Assembly: GCF_032118995.1 (NCBI RefSeq)
Contig: NC_092660.1
Location: forward strand, 3,177,501-3,241,500
DNA from: Asterias amurensis
Taxonomy: Eukaryota > Echinodermata > Asteroidea > Forcipulatida > Asteriidae
Direction of reading: 5' to 3'
DNA: 64,000 nt
Positions 45,601-54,803 of this stretch are shown piece by piece. The translations under genes and the position numbers were made by a program. Below the pieces are notes generated by a model. That model searched no databases. It was not told the DNA's origin and saw nothing but the letters and a program-made list of their open reading frames with translations. Numbering within the stretch: position 1 is the first letter of the stretch; every line of letters starts with the position of its first letter.

Positions 45601-48600
45601 CAAAGCACAGGGAGAGGGGGTTCCTCTGTGTCATTTTTGTTGCAACCAAAATTAGGGAGACTTCAAAGCTGAACTCTTCCAAGGTTTTACCTTTTTTTTT
45701 CTCTTCTGTCTCAAACAACAGATTAAGCCCGAAGTTTTCACAGACAAACTGTCTGTTATTTCATGTACTACACAAAGCAAGAACACTGTCTGCAACTTTG
45801 TTGTCAGCTCTGTTGTCAGCTCTATGTATCCTATACCTTTTGGCAGTGTTATAGTTTGTGTAATTGATTCACAGCTTATGTTTCATTTTTTTGGCTAAAA
45901 ACCAACTGCATAAAAACGATGCCCTGTTTTTGGTTAAACGATTTATCAATAGAAGAACAAAAATTGAAAAGAAAGCAAGTCCACATTGGTATTAGTAACC
46001 CAAGATTCCAAATGAAGAAACAGTAAATCATTTTCATTGTGTAAGAGTTTGTTTTTCCGAGGGTATGGTTTCACCATGCTTTTTTTCTTACTGTAAACCT
46101 AAAGCGTTAACGTAGCTTGATATGTGGGCAGTGCAAACAATCACTCCCGCTACGCTTGATTCCCTCCGTGTTCCGTTTCTAAGCAACCATTCACGCTCAC
46201 TAGAACCTGATCCAGCGTCCATAATATTGCTTGCAGAACTAAGAAAACTCATCGGTTAAATTTGTATTTCTGGTGTTTATATCCAGTTACCTGGAATCAA
46301 ATTATTTTAAGTGCTTGGTTTTATACTTTCGTAGTTGTGCATTCGAGTGTGCGTTCTGCTGAAGGCATTTGTTTTGAATACCATCTACAGTATTCTATCA
46401 ATTTTTTATAAAGGCACTATAGACAGACGTTTGATAAATGTCAAAGACCAGTGTTCTTACTTGGTGTATCTCAACATACGCAAAAAATGAACAAACCTGT
46501 GAAAATATGTACTCAATTGGTCATTGAAGTTGCAAGAAAATAATGAAAGCCAAAACGGCCTTGTTGCACAAATTTGTGTGCTTTGCTTTCAAATGCCCAA
46601 AAGATATTTAATATTGGAGTAAGATATTGTACCTCTTTCTCGGAGGGAGCTGTTTCTCACAATGTTTTATACTATCAACAGCTCTCCATTACGTGTTCCC
46701 TAGTAAAATTTATGGTTACAACTCTTCTGAGTGTTTTAAACAAATAATGCCCAGTGCCTTCAAACAATATTTTCACTGCCAGTTTTGATGGTGATGTTTC
46801 AAAATAAAAAATATTTTTACAAATTCACAAACGCCACGGACGAAGCACATTTAAAATGTAAAATTGTTTGCAAAAATGGCTGATGTCTGGAGGGCCTTGA
46901 GATACAAGTACAGTGATGGCTGGATCTCAACACTAATTATTTTTAAGTTGTTGATTACTGTAACTTCCACCTTGTTCTGGTAAAGCGTTGGTTTTCTTTA
47001 TTGGTGAGAGCTTTATGAGCACGTAAAAGAACCCAAGTCGTTTTAGAGAAGGGGTTTGCCCCAGTGTCCTGGTTTGGATTGCATGATTACGCCACAGCAC
47101 CTTATAAACCATGGTGCTACAAGAGATACGTCTCATACTTCAACACATACATGTAGCTTCACATAAACTTTGCAGGAAATACTGACAGCGCATAGATAGG
47201 GACCTCACAGTGATGTGCACTATTAAGATTAGTCACTTATTTTGTTTTTATTGCATTGATTTCAAAGTACACAACTCTCTGAGTGCACTTTATCATATAT
47301 TAACCATCCGGGGTGGCCAATAGGTTAACTCACTGTAATATTCCCCTATATCTAAGTCAATTGATTAATGCCCCTTTTTCTCTAGATGCCATTCTTTTGC
47401 CCCCACTGTTGTATCGGGTTCAGCAACAAACCAAACAGACAGTCAGTCAACAACACTCCATGATCAACAACGGGCACAATACGGCGTTGAAACAGCTCTT
47501 AAGGGTTATTAATCAAACACCCGTGCCAGGCAACAACTTCAAGTTGTTTGGCTTCACTACTGTTTGCACTACTCTGTAAATGGTTGTTGCGGTAACGCCT
47601 ACAAACAGCAATATAGACGCTTCACATTTTGCTACAGTTTGTGATAATTTTAACGACACCATTTTTTTTAAACGCTAGGTTGATCTGTGTGCTTGAAGAA
47701 AGTACCTAGGGGAAAATAATCCTACATTTTATTTTGTTTACGTTGAAAAGGTTACCAAAATACTACGTAGTTTACTTATTGGGTAAGGTTTTTTATGTTT
47801 GGCAAGACAAAGATTGATAAATTTACTCCTGTGCTGCTAAATGCAGTACAATAAATTGACTTTAAAAATAACATGACACATTATCAAGCACCAAATGTGA
47901 ACCCAGACTCTGACAACACAAGAAAATATTGCTTGAAAGAATTCTGCTAAGCAATAATAAGCAGTGACACCAGCCACAAATTTGACATGTGAAATGGTAT
48001 TTTAGCTGGTAACCATTTTCTGGTAAGCATAATTTTGTTGTGCAAAGCAAATTTTTTCGCTTAATAAGCAGCTCACATGAAATTTGGCCTTGGATGAGCA
48101 CTACATAAAAGTACATCGCTATGCCATGACATGTTAAACCATAGAGCAAGGCTACACACCTACGATTTATGATTGCTGCCTGACAAAATGAGTTGCATAG
48201 TGTTTACCATAGTTTTAGTAATGGTGGGCACTTCACACACTAATCCAATTCTCTGTATCAGTCAATTCAATACTCATTAGAAGATAAGCTGATAATTTAA
48301 ATCACATCGAAAAACTGATTAGCATTTTTTATCATAAACATCAAACATACACCTCCCCATACTGGCTCTAAGGGTACTGTAGTCTGATAGTGGGTTTCAA
48401 AGGCCCCTAATGCGCCCTTAAAGACACTGGACACTAATGGTAATTGTCAAAGACCAGTCTTCTCACTTGGTGTATCTCAATATATGCATATAAAATAACA
48501 AACCTATGAAAATTTGAGTTCAATCAGTCGTCGAAGTTGCGAGATAATAATGAAAGAAAAAAACACCCCTGTCACACGAAGTTGTATGCTTGATTTTGAG

Positions 48601-51600
48601 ACCTCAAATTTTAAATCTTAGGTCTTGAAATCAAATTTGTGGAAAATTACTTATTTCTCAAAAACTACGTCACTTCAGAGGGAGCCGTTTCTCACAATGT
48701 TTCATACTAAACCACTCCCCATTACTCTTTACCAAGTGAGGTTTTATGCTGATAATTACTTTGAGTAATTACCAATAAACCGCCTTCCCACTGGATCTAC
48801 AATTGCAAGAACGGGATCCCACAACAAGATTGGTTGCAGTCGTGAAATCACGGTCGCGTTCCCACTCGAGTATGATCGCACATTGATCCTTCTTTAGGAA
48901 CGGAAGTGGGTTCAAAAGAACACTGTTTTGCTAGCAAATTGCGGGTCTGATCGCCCTTTGCATTCCAACTAGACTTTTGATCGCCCATTAATCCAAACGG
49001 GTGATCAGAGCCCGCTTTAATCCTACTCCCGAGGAGGATCAAAATTGCACAGTCAGATCCTGATCGCCCTCGCGTTCCCACAGGAGCCTGTTTCTTGTTG
49101 ATCGCCCTTTGATGGCTCTTTCGGGGTCTTGATCGCCCTATTCTCGAATTGGGAGATCAACGAGGGTCCAGTGGGAACGGGGTCTTACTGCCTTTAAGAC
49201 ACCCCCTAAGCGGATTTTTCAGAGAGTCTAGTACATGTACATACCTGAGTGAGGCATCTCCCAACGCTTTTCAGAAACACGTATTCTGGCGGTAACACGT
49301 CATATCCCAGCTGGTCAATAATTTGATTCCGTAGGTAGTAAAGACTCAACTCAGGCCATACTCTGAAGAAGAAAACAAATTATGCCCTTATTTCTTAAGT
49401 TGTATTATAATCTTGTTGCTATCATACAAAGTGTTATGCAGTCAGAAGGAAACAGAGCATGAAATTGAAAACTTGAATGTGCCATAATTTTTGAAACAAT
49501 GACATAATTATCCAGATGTCAACAAACTGTATCCAGATCATTAAAACACTAATCAAGTACACAATGCACCATTTATGATTAATGTCAGTGATTAATTAAT
49601 GTCAGTTTTTATAGGCATGGTGTAGGCGGCGCTTTTGTTTGTTTCACCATGTCATAAAGTAAACAGCAAGTTGGGGTATCATATTTTACTATTGTGTACA
49701 TTTTATGCACACAAACATTTTAAATAATGTAGCTTATAAATGTCAAACATAAAAGTCCACTTAAGAGCGGTTCATGTACTTGCTCTTAAAGCAAACGCAA
49801 ATGCCAGGCAAATGTTATGATACAAAACAATCTTGTTTGCCAAAAATTTGTGACGCAGGGAAAATAGCTTTGCTTTTGTAGTAGTTTGAATATGCTACCT
49901 CCCAGTATAAAAATGTAAAACAATAATGTTAATAATCCTTTAAAGTAGCTTTAAAAGACAATATTGAAGTCCAGGCCTAAGCCTTTTTAATTACCTGACA
50001 AAACCAGCTGAGATCGTTTGACTAATAACATCGTTGTAGGCGCTGTGGTATTTCTCATTCCATACTTCAGTCGGTACCAGATACACGTGGAGATCCACCA
50101 GCTAAAAAAACAAAAAACCAGAAGAAACATTTATGAAAATATTGTACAAGTCTCATATTCAAAAACCAAGTAAATTTTTTATAGAAAGAACAGTCTGCCT
50201 TTTATAGACAGCCAATTTGTCAGATTAGTTTTTAAATCAACAAGTGATAATTGAACTTGCTTCTGGGCATGGTGTTCTGAACTAAACCAAACAGTAAACC
50301 AATAACCATTGTTGGTCTATTTCCCTTTTCCATTGGTTTGAAGAATGGTTCGTGTAAACCTCTGAATGTAGGTGGTGGGATTGTGCCTTTGGTGATACAT
50401 ACCTAACATGTACAACCAATGCCTCAAATCTTATACAATTTGCCATACAATGAGAATTGTACAATACAAGTGTGTCATGAAAAAGATCACGTACGATATG
50501 GGCCTAGGGGCAATCGCAGATTTGGTCTTTGGGAAAAAAATTCCAGTATAATAACATACAATGGCAGAACTATTTCGAAAAATTTGCAACACGCTTGTTT
50601 TTCTACCAAACACAATACAAAGTTCATCTTTAATCAAAGATAATTCTCACAAAAACAATGCATTGAGAGTATATGTGCCAATATATAAGTTTACGTTTAC
50701 GTACACAATGCATATCATATATCAAAATCTAAGGCACAATCCCTCAAATATTTTCCCTATCTGCCCCCCTGCAAAATGAAGACCAAACACAATTCTCACA
50801 AAAAAACAATGTACTGTCACTGACTGTGAATGTGTGCCAAATTAGTACTGACTCTTTACACAATGATCAAAATCAAAGGCACGCAATACCTATAATTTTT
50901 TTCCCTATCTCTCTGCCGCACTACAAAATTAAGTACCAAACACAATTCTCACGGCAACCACTTACTTTGACTGTGTGCCAACACAACACACACAATGCAT
51001 TTAATCAAACTCTACTATAAGGTACAATTCCCTCACTTCTCCTATCTCCCCACTACAAAATGAAGACCGGTACGAACAAATTGTCTACCTTTGAACAACA
51101 AAACAACAACTTACGTTTTTGTTTGCCATGGGCATATTGTCAGCCCTTGCGAGTACCACTGCACAAATTAACAAACTTCAACAGACTTTTTTAACCACTT
51201 CCAAATTGTACCGCTCGACTACCACTTGAAACACTGCTTGACTCCAGACACTGAGGAACTGTGCACTACCAGTTCACTCTCAAAACAGCTCGGAGAAACA
51301 ACGATGAACCTGCCCTGGTCATTTTCAAGGCAAAGTGTTCCAATCTATTTTTAAAATACCATTATCTAATAAGTACGACCGAGTTACTTAGCAACCCCTA
51401 CTGGTTCAAAGGAAAATTAATGCATGGTTTCACTGAGACTGGCATCAAGGTTCTTTAGTGTGCACCCATCTCTGACGGTCATTGTGTCTAAAAAGTCACT
51501 GGACCGATAACCATGGTAACTATTGTGTCTGATATTTAGATGGCATTTTATGATGATGACTTTGTCTGTTTTCAATTAGTGGCAATGGCGGTACTGGTCA

Positions 51601-53946
51601 TGGTCTGATCATGAGTGACAGTGACACTACAGGGAGGGTCTCGTTTACTCTGGAATCCAAAGCCACTCTTAAACCTGGTCATAATACTTCCTGCGAATAT
51701 GAAGTAAATTTTGGTGACGCTATAATCTGTACTAACTCCCCCACCCCCTTCCAATTGTGACGCAAGAAAACAAAATTCACATGAAGCATTCACAGGAAGT
51801 ATGTTTATTTTCAAAAGCAGAGAAACTTTTACTGCCTTGATTCAGGCAAAAAACCTCCTCCATTCCAGGTTTGAATAGATCACAGACCTATTTCTGGTTG
51901 TTTATTATAAAACATTAGTTTTAAGGCCAAAATCACTTCTCAAGTTTTTAAAATAATTTCATTAGAATATTTAAGAAGAATAAACACCACAAGAGCCGAG
52001 AGGCAATATGATGGTCATTGTTAATTTTAAAAAACAAAGGAATGTACAAGTCTTGTGGAACCTTATTAACCTGGCCATATTTAATAGAGGGTGCATCATT
52101 AGCAACTTTCTGCTTAGCAATTATAAGCAGGATACATTAGTCACATAATTGTAAGTGACATGGTATTTTTGTTGTGCTCAACTACTTTTTGTGTTTTTAA
52201 TTGTTGAAGTACCAAAGTAATCACTCCTTTAAGCTTTATATATTGGAGGCGCGGGGAGTAATTTTAATACAGCCAAGGCCGTTGATCAATATTAACTGAA
52301 TACATGGATCAATAAACAAACTGCCAACACGGTCCGCTCCGATGTAGCTCTTAATCATTTTAGGTACAAGGAACAAAACCAAGACATGCTTTGAACAATT
52401 TTGTCACTTAGACGTAAACATGTTGGGCTATTAGTGTTATGGCTCTCGTCTATAATGGCGACTAGACTATGATGGCGGATGACAAAAGACAGCCATCAAC
52501 AGCCAAACAAGTAGCCCACCTTGTTGAGCTGTTAATGGCTCCACGCATTTTGCGACCTTTGAAAACTTAGCGTTTTAGACATGTATCGAAGGTGGGCTGT
52601 AATGGCGACAGTGATGAGACCGATGTTAAAAGCGGAGCCGTTAACAGCCCAACAAGGTGGGCTACCCAACAAGGTGGGCTAGTGAGTTGTTTCCAATCGG
52701 CGATTACCAGTACAGTTTTTCTTTTACAAACCAGTTGTACAAAAAATGGTGCGAACATTTAACAACTTTATTTGACCTGGGGTGGATTTCACAAAGAGTT
52801 AGGACTAGTCTTATCTCGAGTTAGGACCAGTTATCCATGCAGAGTATCCTAACTCTTAGTGGCCAGACACAACAGTAGGCCTAGTGTTATTTCTTTTTAT
52901 TGGCAGCAGATTTGTTAAAAGCAAATGACCATTCACCCTTTTTTTTAGTTTGACAAATGAACGACTGGCAAAAGTGTATTTTAAAGGTATTAAATTACCA
53001 ACATTTCCAACATGGCTTTGTAGCCGAGAAGTCCAACACCAAATTACTCTTCTTCACAACAAACTTTGCTTTTGTACCCCAAAACATCAAGTTTATTCCT
53101 TTCTTATCATGAACGTTTTACCCCTAAAAAAGATACTGATTTTTGTTTCGCGAATGATTTGGGTTTTTTGCACAATACAGTCCCAAAATGCCATAGAACA
53201 CTGTTTCAAAATTCTACATTGTCGAAAAATTATTACTTGATCCACCAGAAATGACACCAGAAATGTGTCATTAAATCCTGCCACCACCATTTCCATTGTC
53301 AATCGTTATGAAATGAAAACATTTTGGTTAAAATGGGTGAAAATTGTTGGCAGGATGTGGGAATTTTCATCAAGTTATTAACTTTTTAAAATACAAGTGT
53401 TCTTTCCTTTACAAAATGTTTTAGATTCGTTTAACTATAGGCTCCTAGAGTCCTGTAACAAAATCTAGACTCTCCTCAGTCTACTTTAAGATTTAATGCT
53501 TTAAAATAAGTCTTAACCATGAAGGTAGAACTAGAAATCAAATATGAAATAGCCTCCATCATCATGGTAACTTCACTTTAATAATTTTAACAACTGAACT
53601 AAATCAGAGGCTATTTTTATCATTTTGTAAGAAACTACTGAAAGCAGATGTAAGTTAGTACTCCTTCGCATAGCGGAACGAACCTCATAGTTTTAACTTC
53701 TAAGAGTAGGCCAAGTGAGTTTGAGCACCCCAGCCTGTCTCAATGTCTGCCACAATACAAACAGTCAACACACAAAATAATGACACATCACAACATTGCA
53801 ACAAGCAATTGAATTGATGGTGTTGATTGTTGCCACCGAACTAGTTCACTGAAAGAAATCCTTGTAAAATAAAATGTGGATAGAAAACCCTTCGCACTCA
53901 CCTGTTCAGAAGGCGGCCTTGCTAAAGGTACCAGGGCAGTCGTCAT
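23092..53946 (-). CDS. SPATA1: SPATA1-like coiled-coil protein, greatly enlarged
   Basis: Exons in transcript order: 53946-53902, 50101-49995, 49362-49245, 41669-41616, 40827-40707, 39130-38453, 36822-35898, 35082-34419, 33771-33693, 31290-31165, (cassettes 28003-27962 and 27049-27011), 24282-24101, 23856-23758, 23298-23092. All are GT-AG and in phase: 1,134 residues without the cassettes, 1,161 with both. Human SPATA1 is about 460. The N-terminus (LVDLHVYLVPTEVWN, ISAGFVRVWPELSL, PPEYVFLKSVGRCL) matches the ubiquitin-like start of SPATA1, and the C-terminus (RDLWKKRYFEEKKK, KILIIKTKHSIEDLRRRVEN, NQAETELRNLRSEVIQRK) matches its coiled-coil end. The middle is new: a Gly/Gln/Lys-rich block (exon 6, 226 aa), a Ser/Pro/Asn-rich block with many SP/TP motifs (exon 7, 308 aa) and a long E/R/K/Q-rich helix (exon 8, 222 aa). 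The known protein is sperm-associated, of unclear biochemical role. Orthology is inferred from both ends. Confidence 0.85.
23585..23652 (+). mobile_element. CR1/L2-like LINE 3' tail, plus orientation
   Basis: CCTTGAACACCTAGCAGGGT and GGATATGAGTGCATTACAAG followed by (TTA)n are the reverse complement of the tail at 681-760 and 55680-55745. It lies in the last intron of the SPATA1-like gene. Confidence 0.7.
24743..25300 (-). mobile_element. tRNA-headed SINE interrupted by a TTAA-type MITE
   Basis: The body (GGTGCTGCAGTGCATTCAGC ... CATTACACAGCACACAGAAC ... GATTGAGTGTCTTGC) resumes after 25200 with GGACACAAAATGTCAAGACC and GGGATTCGAACC, ending near GACCATTCGGCAATGACATC. Other copies (13795, 60060) show TCTTGCTCAGGGAC-like sequence unbroken at the join, so 24945-25196 was inserted later. 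Confidence 0.75.
24945..25196. mobile_element. piggyBac-like MITE with exact TTAA target duplication
   Basis: Ends AGCCATTGGACACTTTCGGT and GCTGAAAGTGTATAATGGCT are terminal inverted repeats. TTAA flanks both sides (24941-24944 and 25197-25200), and removal of one TTAA plus the element restores the SINE. A longer copy is at 57337-57711. TTAA targeting is the hallmark of piggyBac transposases; no transposase is encoded here. Confidence 0.8.
26500..26655 (-). mobile_element. Truncated MITE, 'GGACACTATTGGTAATT' family, reverse orientation
   Basis: Shares AAAACCTTGTTACTTCAGAG, GGGAGCTATTCCTCAAAGCT and CTCTCCGTTGCTCATTACCA with the 46409-46761 copy in the same orientation. Only one end is recognisable. 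Confidence 0.55.
26690..26912 (-). mobile_element. tRNA-headed SINE, minus orientation
   Basis: Contains GTGCACTGTGTTCTTTTATG, AGACCAACAACTTTAGGTCC, GGACTTGAACCCACACTCTG and GGCCATGACACG, the body and tRNA-like head of the SINE family. It is about 100 bp beyond the cassette exon at 27011-27049. Confidence 0.65.
27011..27049 (-). CDS. SPATA1: Probable 39-nt cassette exon of the SPATA1-like gene
   Basis: Minus strand: acceptor TTTAAAG before TCTTCCGTGTTCC and donor GTAAGC after GATCCAT. The exon is phase 1-1 and a multiple of three, so it can be included or skipped without changing the frame between exons 10 and 12. It encodes an acidic stretch, VFRVPVEEDDDDP. The only support is phase, splice consensus and composition; cDNA would decide. 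Confidence 0.5.
27962..28003 (-). CDS. SPATA1: Probable 42-nt cassette exon of the SPATA1-like gene
   Basis: Minus strand: acceptor CTCTGCGCAG and donor GTGACT enclose a phase 1-1 exon encoding about DEDGGESGGGTMRP. Its length is a multiple of three and it fits between exon 10 and the 39-nt cassette. Gly/Glu/Asp-rich, linker-like. The donor is weaker than the consensus. Confidence 0.45.
28317..28494. repeat. Dispersed repeat, 'GCCTTGGTGCCC' family
   Basis: Runs from AGGCCTGATGCTTCACAGAG to AAGCATGCAGGCC and parallels 3110-3284 along its length. SPATA1-like gene intron. Confidence 0.65.
28689..28810. mobile_element. Internally deleted foldback MITE ('GAGGTTTGCGGTAACACC' type)
   Basis: GGTGAGGTTTGTGTAAATCC faces GGTGTTATCACAAACCTCACC. 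It keeps TTCTTTTCAGAACCAACACT from the longer copy at 3673-3899. Confidence 0.6.
28854..29054. mobile_element. Foldback MITE, 'GGGCCCAATTTCATA' family, variant
   Basis: Ends TGGGCCCGATTTCATAGAGC and GCTCTATGAAACTGGTCCCA. The arms carry GCTAAGCAGAAATGAGCAGG-type sequence instead of the GATAAAAACAGG core, indicating a subfamily. Confidence 0.65.
29311..29559. mobile_element. Foldback MITE, 'GGGCCCAATTTCATA' family
   Basis: Core arms TTTCTTCCTTGATAAAAACA and TAATCCTGTTTTTATCACGG; the right end is GGTCTATGAAAATGGGCCCA. The left end is worn (AATTCCATAGAACGACG). Confidence 0.65.
29999..30147. mobile_element. Short foldback MITE, 'GGGCCCAATTTCATA' family
   Basis: Ends GGGTCCAATCTCATGAGCTG and AGCTCTATGAAATTGGGCCT with a deleted interior. 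Confidence 0.6.
30266..30690. repeat. Tandem array: five 84-bp units
   Basis: The motif TGTCATTTAATTTTAAGG recurs at 30281, 30365, 30449, 30533 and 30617, an exact 84-bp period. Units are virtually identical except that the last has ATATATATAT in place of ATGTATATAT. AT-rich, with no ORF. It lies in the SPATA1-like gene intron before exon 10 in window order. Confidence 0.93.
31975..32460 (-). repeat. Dispersed repeat, filled copy containing the 64-bp hairpin insertion
   Basis: Matches the reverse complement of 19144-19432 over most of its length, but extends further left and contains an extra hairpin at 32322-32385. SPATA1-like gene intron 9. Confidence 0.7.
32322..32385. mobile_element. 64-bp hairpin insertion with 6-bp AGGAAG target duplication
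   Basis: Arms 32325-32351 and 32359-32385 are 27 nt with one mismatch; the loop is AAAGTGA. AGGAAG flanks both sides (32316-32321 and 32386-32391). The paralogous repeat at 19144-19432 has a single AGGAAG and no hairpin, so this is an insertion. Confidence 0.75.
32498..32633. mobile_element. Foldback element with 'GGCTCGATTTCACAAA' ends
   Basis: GGCTCGATTTCACAAAACAC on the left faces TTTGTGAAATCGAGCC on the right. A similar arrangement is at 40957-41114. Confidence 0.65.
35492..35848 (+). mobile_element. MITE, 'GGCAGTGGACAC' TTAA family
   Basis: Left TTAAGGCAGTGGACACTCTT, right AAAGGTGTCCAGTTCCTTTAA. Internal blocks TACTTGGTAAAGAGCAATGG and TCCCTCTAAAGTAACG are shared with the other copies. 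SPATA1-like gene intron 7, 50 bp from exon 7. Confidence 0.75.
36977..37173. mobile_element. Diverged foldback element ('GGGCCCAATT' ends)
   Basis: AGGGCCCAATTCCATGACTC faces ACCATGAAAATGGGCCAAGG; the internal sequence differs from the core subfamily. Confidence 0.45.
37674..38050 (+). mobile_element. Full-length MITE, 'GGCAGTGGACAC' TTAA family
   Basis: Begins TTAAAGGCAGTGGACACTAT and ends ACCAATAGTGTCCATTGTCT followed by TTAA. The approximately 375-bp body has the conserved blocks of the family and is the best reference copy in the window. SPATA1-like gene intron 6. Confidence 0.8.
39560..39622. repeat. (TTA)n microsatellite followed by T and G homopolymers
   Basis: A TTATTA tract of about 42 bp, then about 20 T, then G7. 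SPATA1-like gene intron 5. Confidence 0.85.
40318..40447. repeat. Dispersed repeat, 'GCCTTGGTGCCC' family, truncated
   Basis: Starts CAGGCCTGATAATTCACAGA, continues TCGTTGCCTTGGTGCCGGTG, and loses similarity after GGGTGCCTTTTGC. Confidence 0.55.
40486..40571 (-). repeat. Partial duplicate of SPATA1-like exon 5 end with its donor
   Basis: About 85 bp are similar to 40666-40750. On the minus strand it reads CGGAGTAACCATGAC, then ACATCATTG followed by GTGAGTAATCGG, the same exon end and donor as the real exon 5 (40707-40827) about 180 bp away. No acceptor or upstream exon part is present. Confidence 0.65.
40957..41114. mobile_element. Foldback element with 'GGGGCCGATTTCACAAAG' ends
   Basis: GGGGCCGATTTCACAAAGCA on the left faces TTTGTGAAATCGGCCCC on the right; internal arms carry AATCC and GATTGG motifs. 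Confidence 0.65.
41289..41470. repeat. Dispersed repeat, 'GCCTTGGTGCCC' family
   Basis: Contains CAGGTCCTGATACTTCTTGG, CATTGCCTTGATGCCACTGA, TCCTCATAGTGTGCCCTTTA and ends ACAGGCCTG. Located 150 bp beyond SPATA1-like exon 4. Confidence 0.6.
42402..42774 (+). mobile_element. MITE, TTAA family, 'GAAGGTACAC' subfamily
   Basis: Ends AAAGGGAAGGTACACGTTTT and AATGTGTACCTTCCCTTTAA. The interior is shared with 37674-38050, but the outer 15 bp differ, marking a subfamily also seen at 16930-17094. Confidence 0.75.
43420..43809. mobile_element. Long-foldback MITE with TTAAAGGAACACGTTGCC ends, second copy
   Basis: Ends TTAAAGGAACACGTTGCC and GCAACATGTTCCTTTAA. The centre has TGGTCGGCCATTTATGGGAG facing CTCCCATAAATGGCCGAACG. 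Near full-length relative of 12300-12690, in SPATA1-like gene intron 3. Confidence 0.8.
43810..46408. other. Intron sequence of the SPATA1-like gene with no recognised feature
   Basis: Part of the 7.6 kb intron between exons at 49245 and 41669. A short segment near 45083-45180 resembles the SINE body (GGTGCTGCGTCACATGCAGC, CATTACACAGCGCACATGTG). Otherwise no coding, RNA or repeat signal was recognised. Confidence 0.5.
46409..46761 (-). mobile_element. MITE, 'GGCAGTGGACAC' TTAA family, reverse orientation
   Basis: Starts AAAGGCACTATAGACAGACG and ends near ATGCCCAGTGCCTTCAA; the body is the reverse of 37674-38050. Confidence 0.7.
46950..47110 (-). mobile_element. Degenerate tRNA-headed SINE fragment
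   Basis: TGAGCACGTAAAAGAACCCA, GGGTTTGCCCCAGTGTCCTG and GCACCTTATAAACCATGGTG show weak body similarity to the SINE at 24743-25300. Low certainty. Confidence 0.35.
47880..48092. mobile_element. Worn foldback MITE, 'GGGCCCAATTTCATA' family, variant
   Basis: AGCAATAATAAGCAGTGACA, CCAGCCACAAATTTGACATG and AAGCAGCTCACATGAAATTT match the variant at 28854-29054; the left end is not preserved. Confidence 0.5.
48418..49200 (-). mobile_element. MITE, TTAA family, split by a second insertion
   Basis: Starts TTAAAGACACTGGACACTAA and continues to GAGTAATTACCAATAA at about 48779. The terminal ACTGCCTTTAAGACA reappears only at 49190. The 400 bp between is GC-rich foreign sequence. Confidence 0.65.
48786..49184. 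mobile_element. GC-rich 'GATCGCCCT' element nested in the MITE
   Basis: Ends CTTCCCACTGGAT and TCCAGTGGGAACGGGGT are inverted repeats. The interior repeats TGATCGCCC five times or more and is clearly more GC-rich than its surroundings. A 77-codon minus-strand ORF has no recognisable motif. Class unknown. Confidence 0.6.
50640..51065. repeat. Diverged tandem repeat, about three units of 120-150 bp
   Basis: TCTCACAAAAACAATG, then TGTGCCAA, then ATCAAAATC.AAGGCAC, TTTTCCCTATCT and CAAAATGAAGACC recur in the same order near 50645, 50790 and 50950. A single unit-like segment lies at 890-960. SPATA1-like gene intron 1. Confidence 0.55.
52513..52680. repeat. Inverted repeat with duplicated 'CCAACAAGGTGGGCTA' end
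   Basis: The arm 52513-52542 (AGCCCACCTTGTTGAGCTGT...) is nearly the reverse complement of 52634-52663. The last 17 bp of the right arm (CCCAACAAGGTGGGCTA) are then repeated directly at 52665-52681. Arms enclose about 90 bp. Confidence 0.7.
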
Positions 53947-54750
53947 GTTCTGGTGTTAAGTATTAATGTCCAGTGTTTCAGATTATTCATTTTGTTCTAA
54001 CTTCAAGCTTTATTATATTCCAGTAAAAATATTGAACATGTTGTTGAAACTTTTTATTTGCAAAATCACGTTCACCCATCCCCGTGCGGTGACACCAAGC
54101 ATGTGTGTGTTGTACCGTGAAATCTCGTGTGTGTACAGTTTCTATGGGACGCGTCCCGTCCGTAAAGTCATGGGACGCCCCCCCCCCCCCCCCCCCCAAT
54201 GTCACGTGACAAATCTTGCAATTTAGTAATAACTTTGGAAAAATACGAGGAGAAATTACTCTAAATCAAGCTAAATTCTTCAATTAATTATTTCTGAAGT
54301 TTTGAAGAAGTTTTGTGTTGTTTAGACGCTCTTAGGTTTTGTTTCTGTGTGGAGAAACTCCTAAGCAAATAGTGTAACACTGAAGGGACTTGGTGAAAGC
54401 TAGTAATAACTCACGGACGACATCACATGCGCCTGGTGTAAAAAAAAAGTTGTAAGTTTCTTGCTCCTTTTATCGTATTTACTCTTGTATAATTGACTTT
54501 GCAGCGTACAATTTTAATCATTTTTTTGAATGGAGGGTGAATAGAGCAGTTACTGAGCAGTTGAGAAGCAGGTATGTGCATTGGGCCCTCTTAGCGGCCC
54601 TTCAAAATTTCTTCAATTTTTTTTCAAGATCTTTTTTGAGAATGATGGTTGACACCTCCCCGGCAGGACGTCAGCCACTAGAGGGCGGTAGTGATCAAGG
54701 CTCCCTTTCGTCCGCTCTGTCAATTTCAATTTTCTTTTTACAAAATATCA
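53947..54750. promoter_or_regulatory. 5' flank of the SPATA1-like gene
   Basis: The first coding exon ends its ATG at 53946, so the promoter should lie here. A 20-base C run (54178-54197) lies 230 bp upstream. No TATA box or other core element was identified; a non-coding first exon further right cannot be excluded. Confidence 0.35.
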
Positions 54751-54803
54751 AGTCAACTCGTACCCAGGTCAACTCGTACCCAAGTCAACTCGTACCGTCA
54801 ACT
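54751..54803 (-). repeat. 16-bp satellite block, inverted relative to 56735-56863
   Basis: About three units of TCAACTCGTACCCAAG, ending TCAACTCTTACCG. The reverse complement (CTTGGGTACGAGTTGA) forms the larger block 1.9 kb to the right. Confidence 0.85.
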
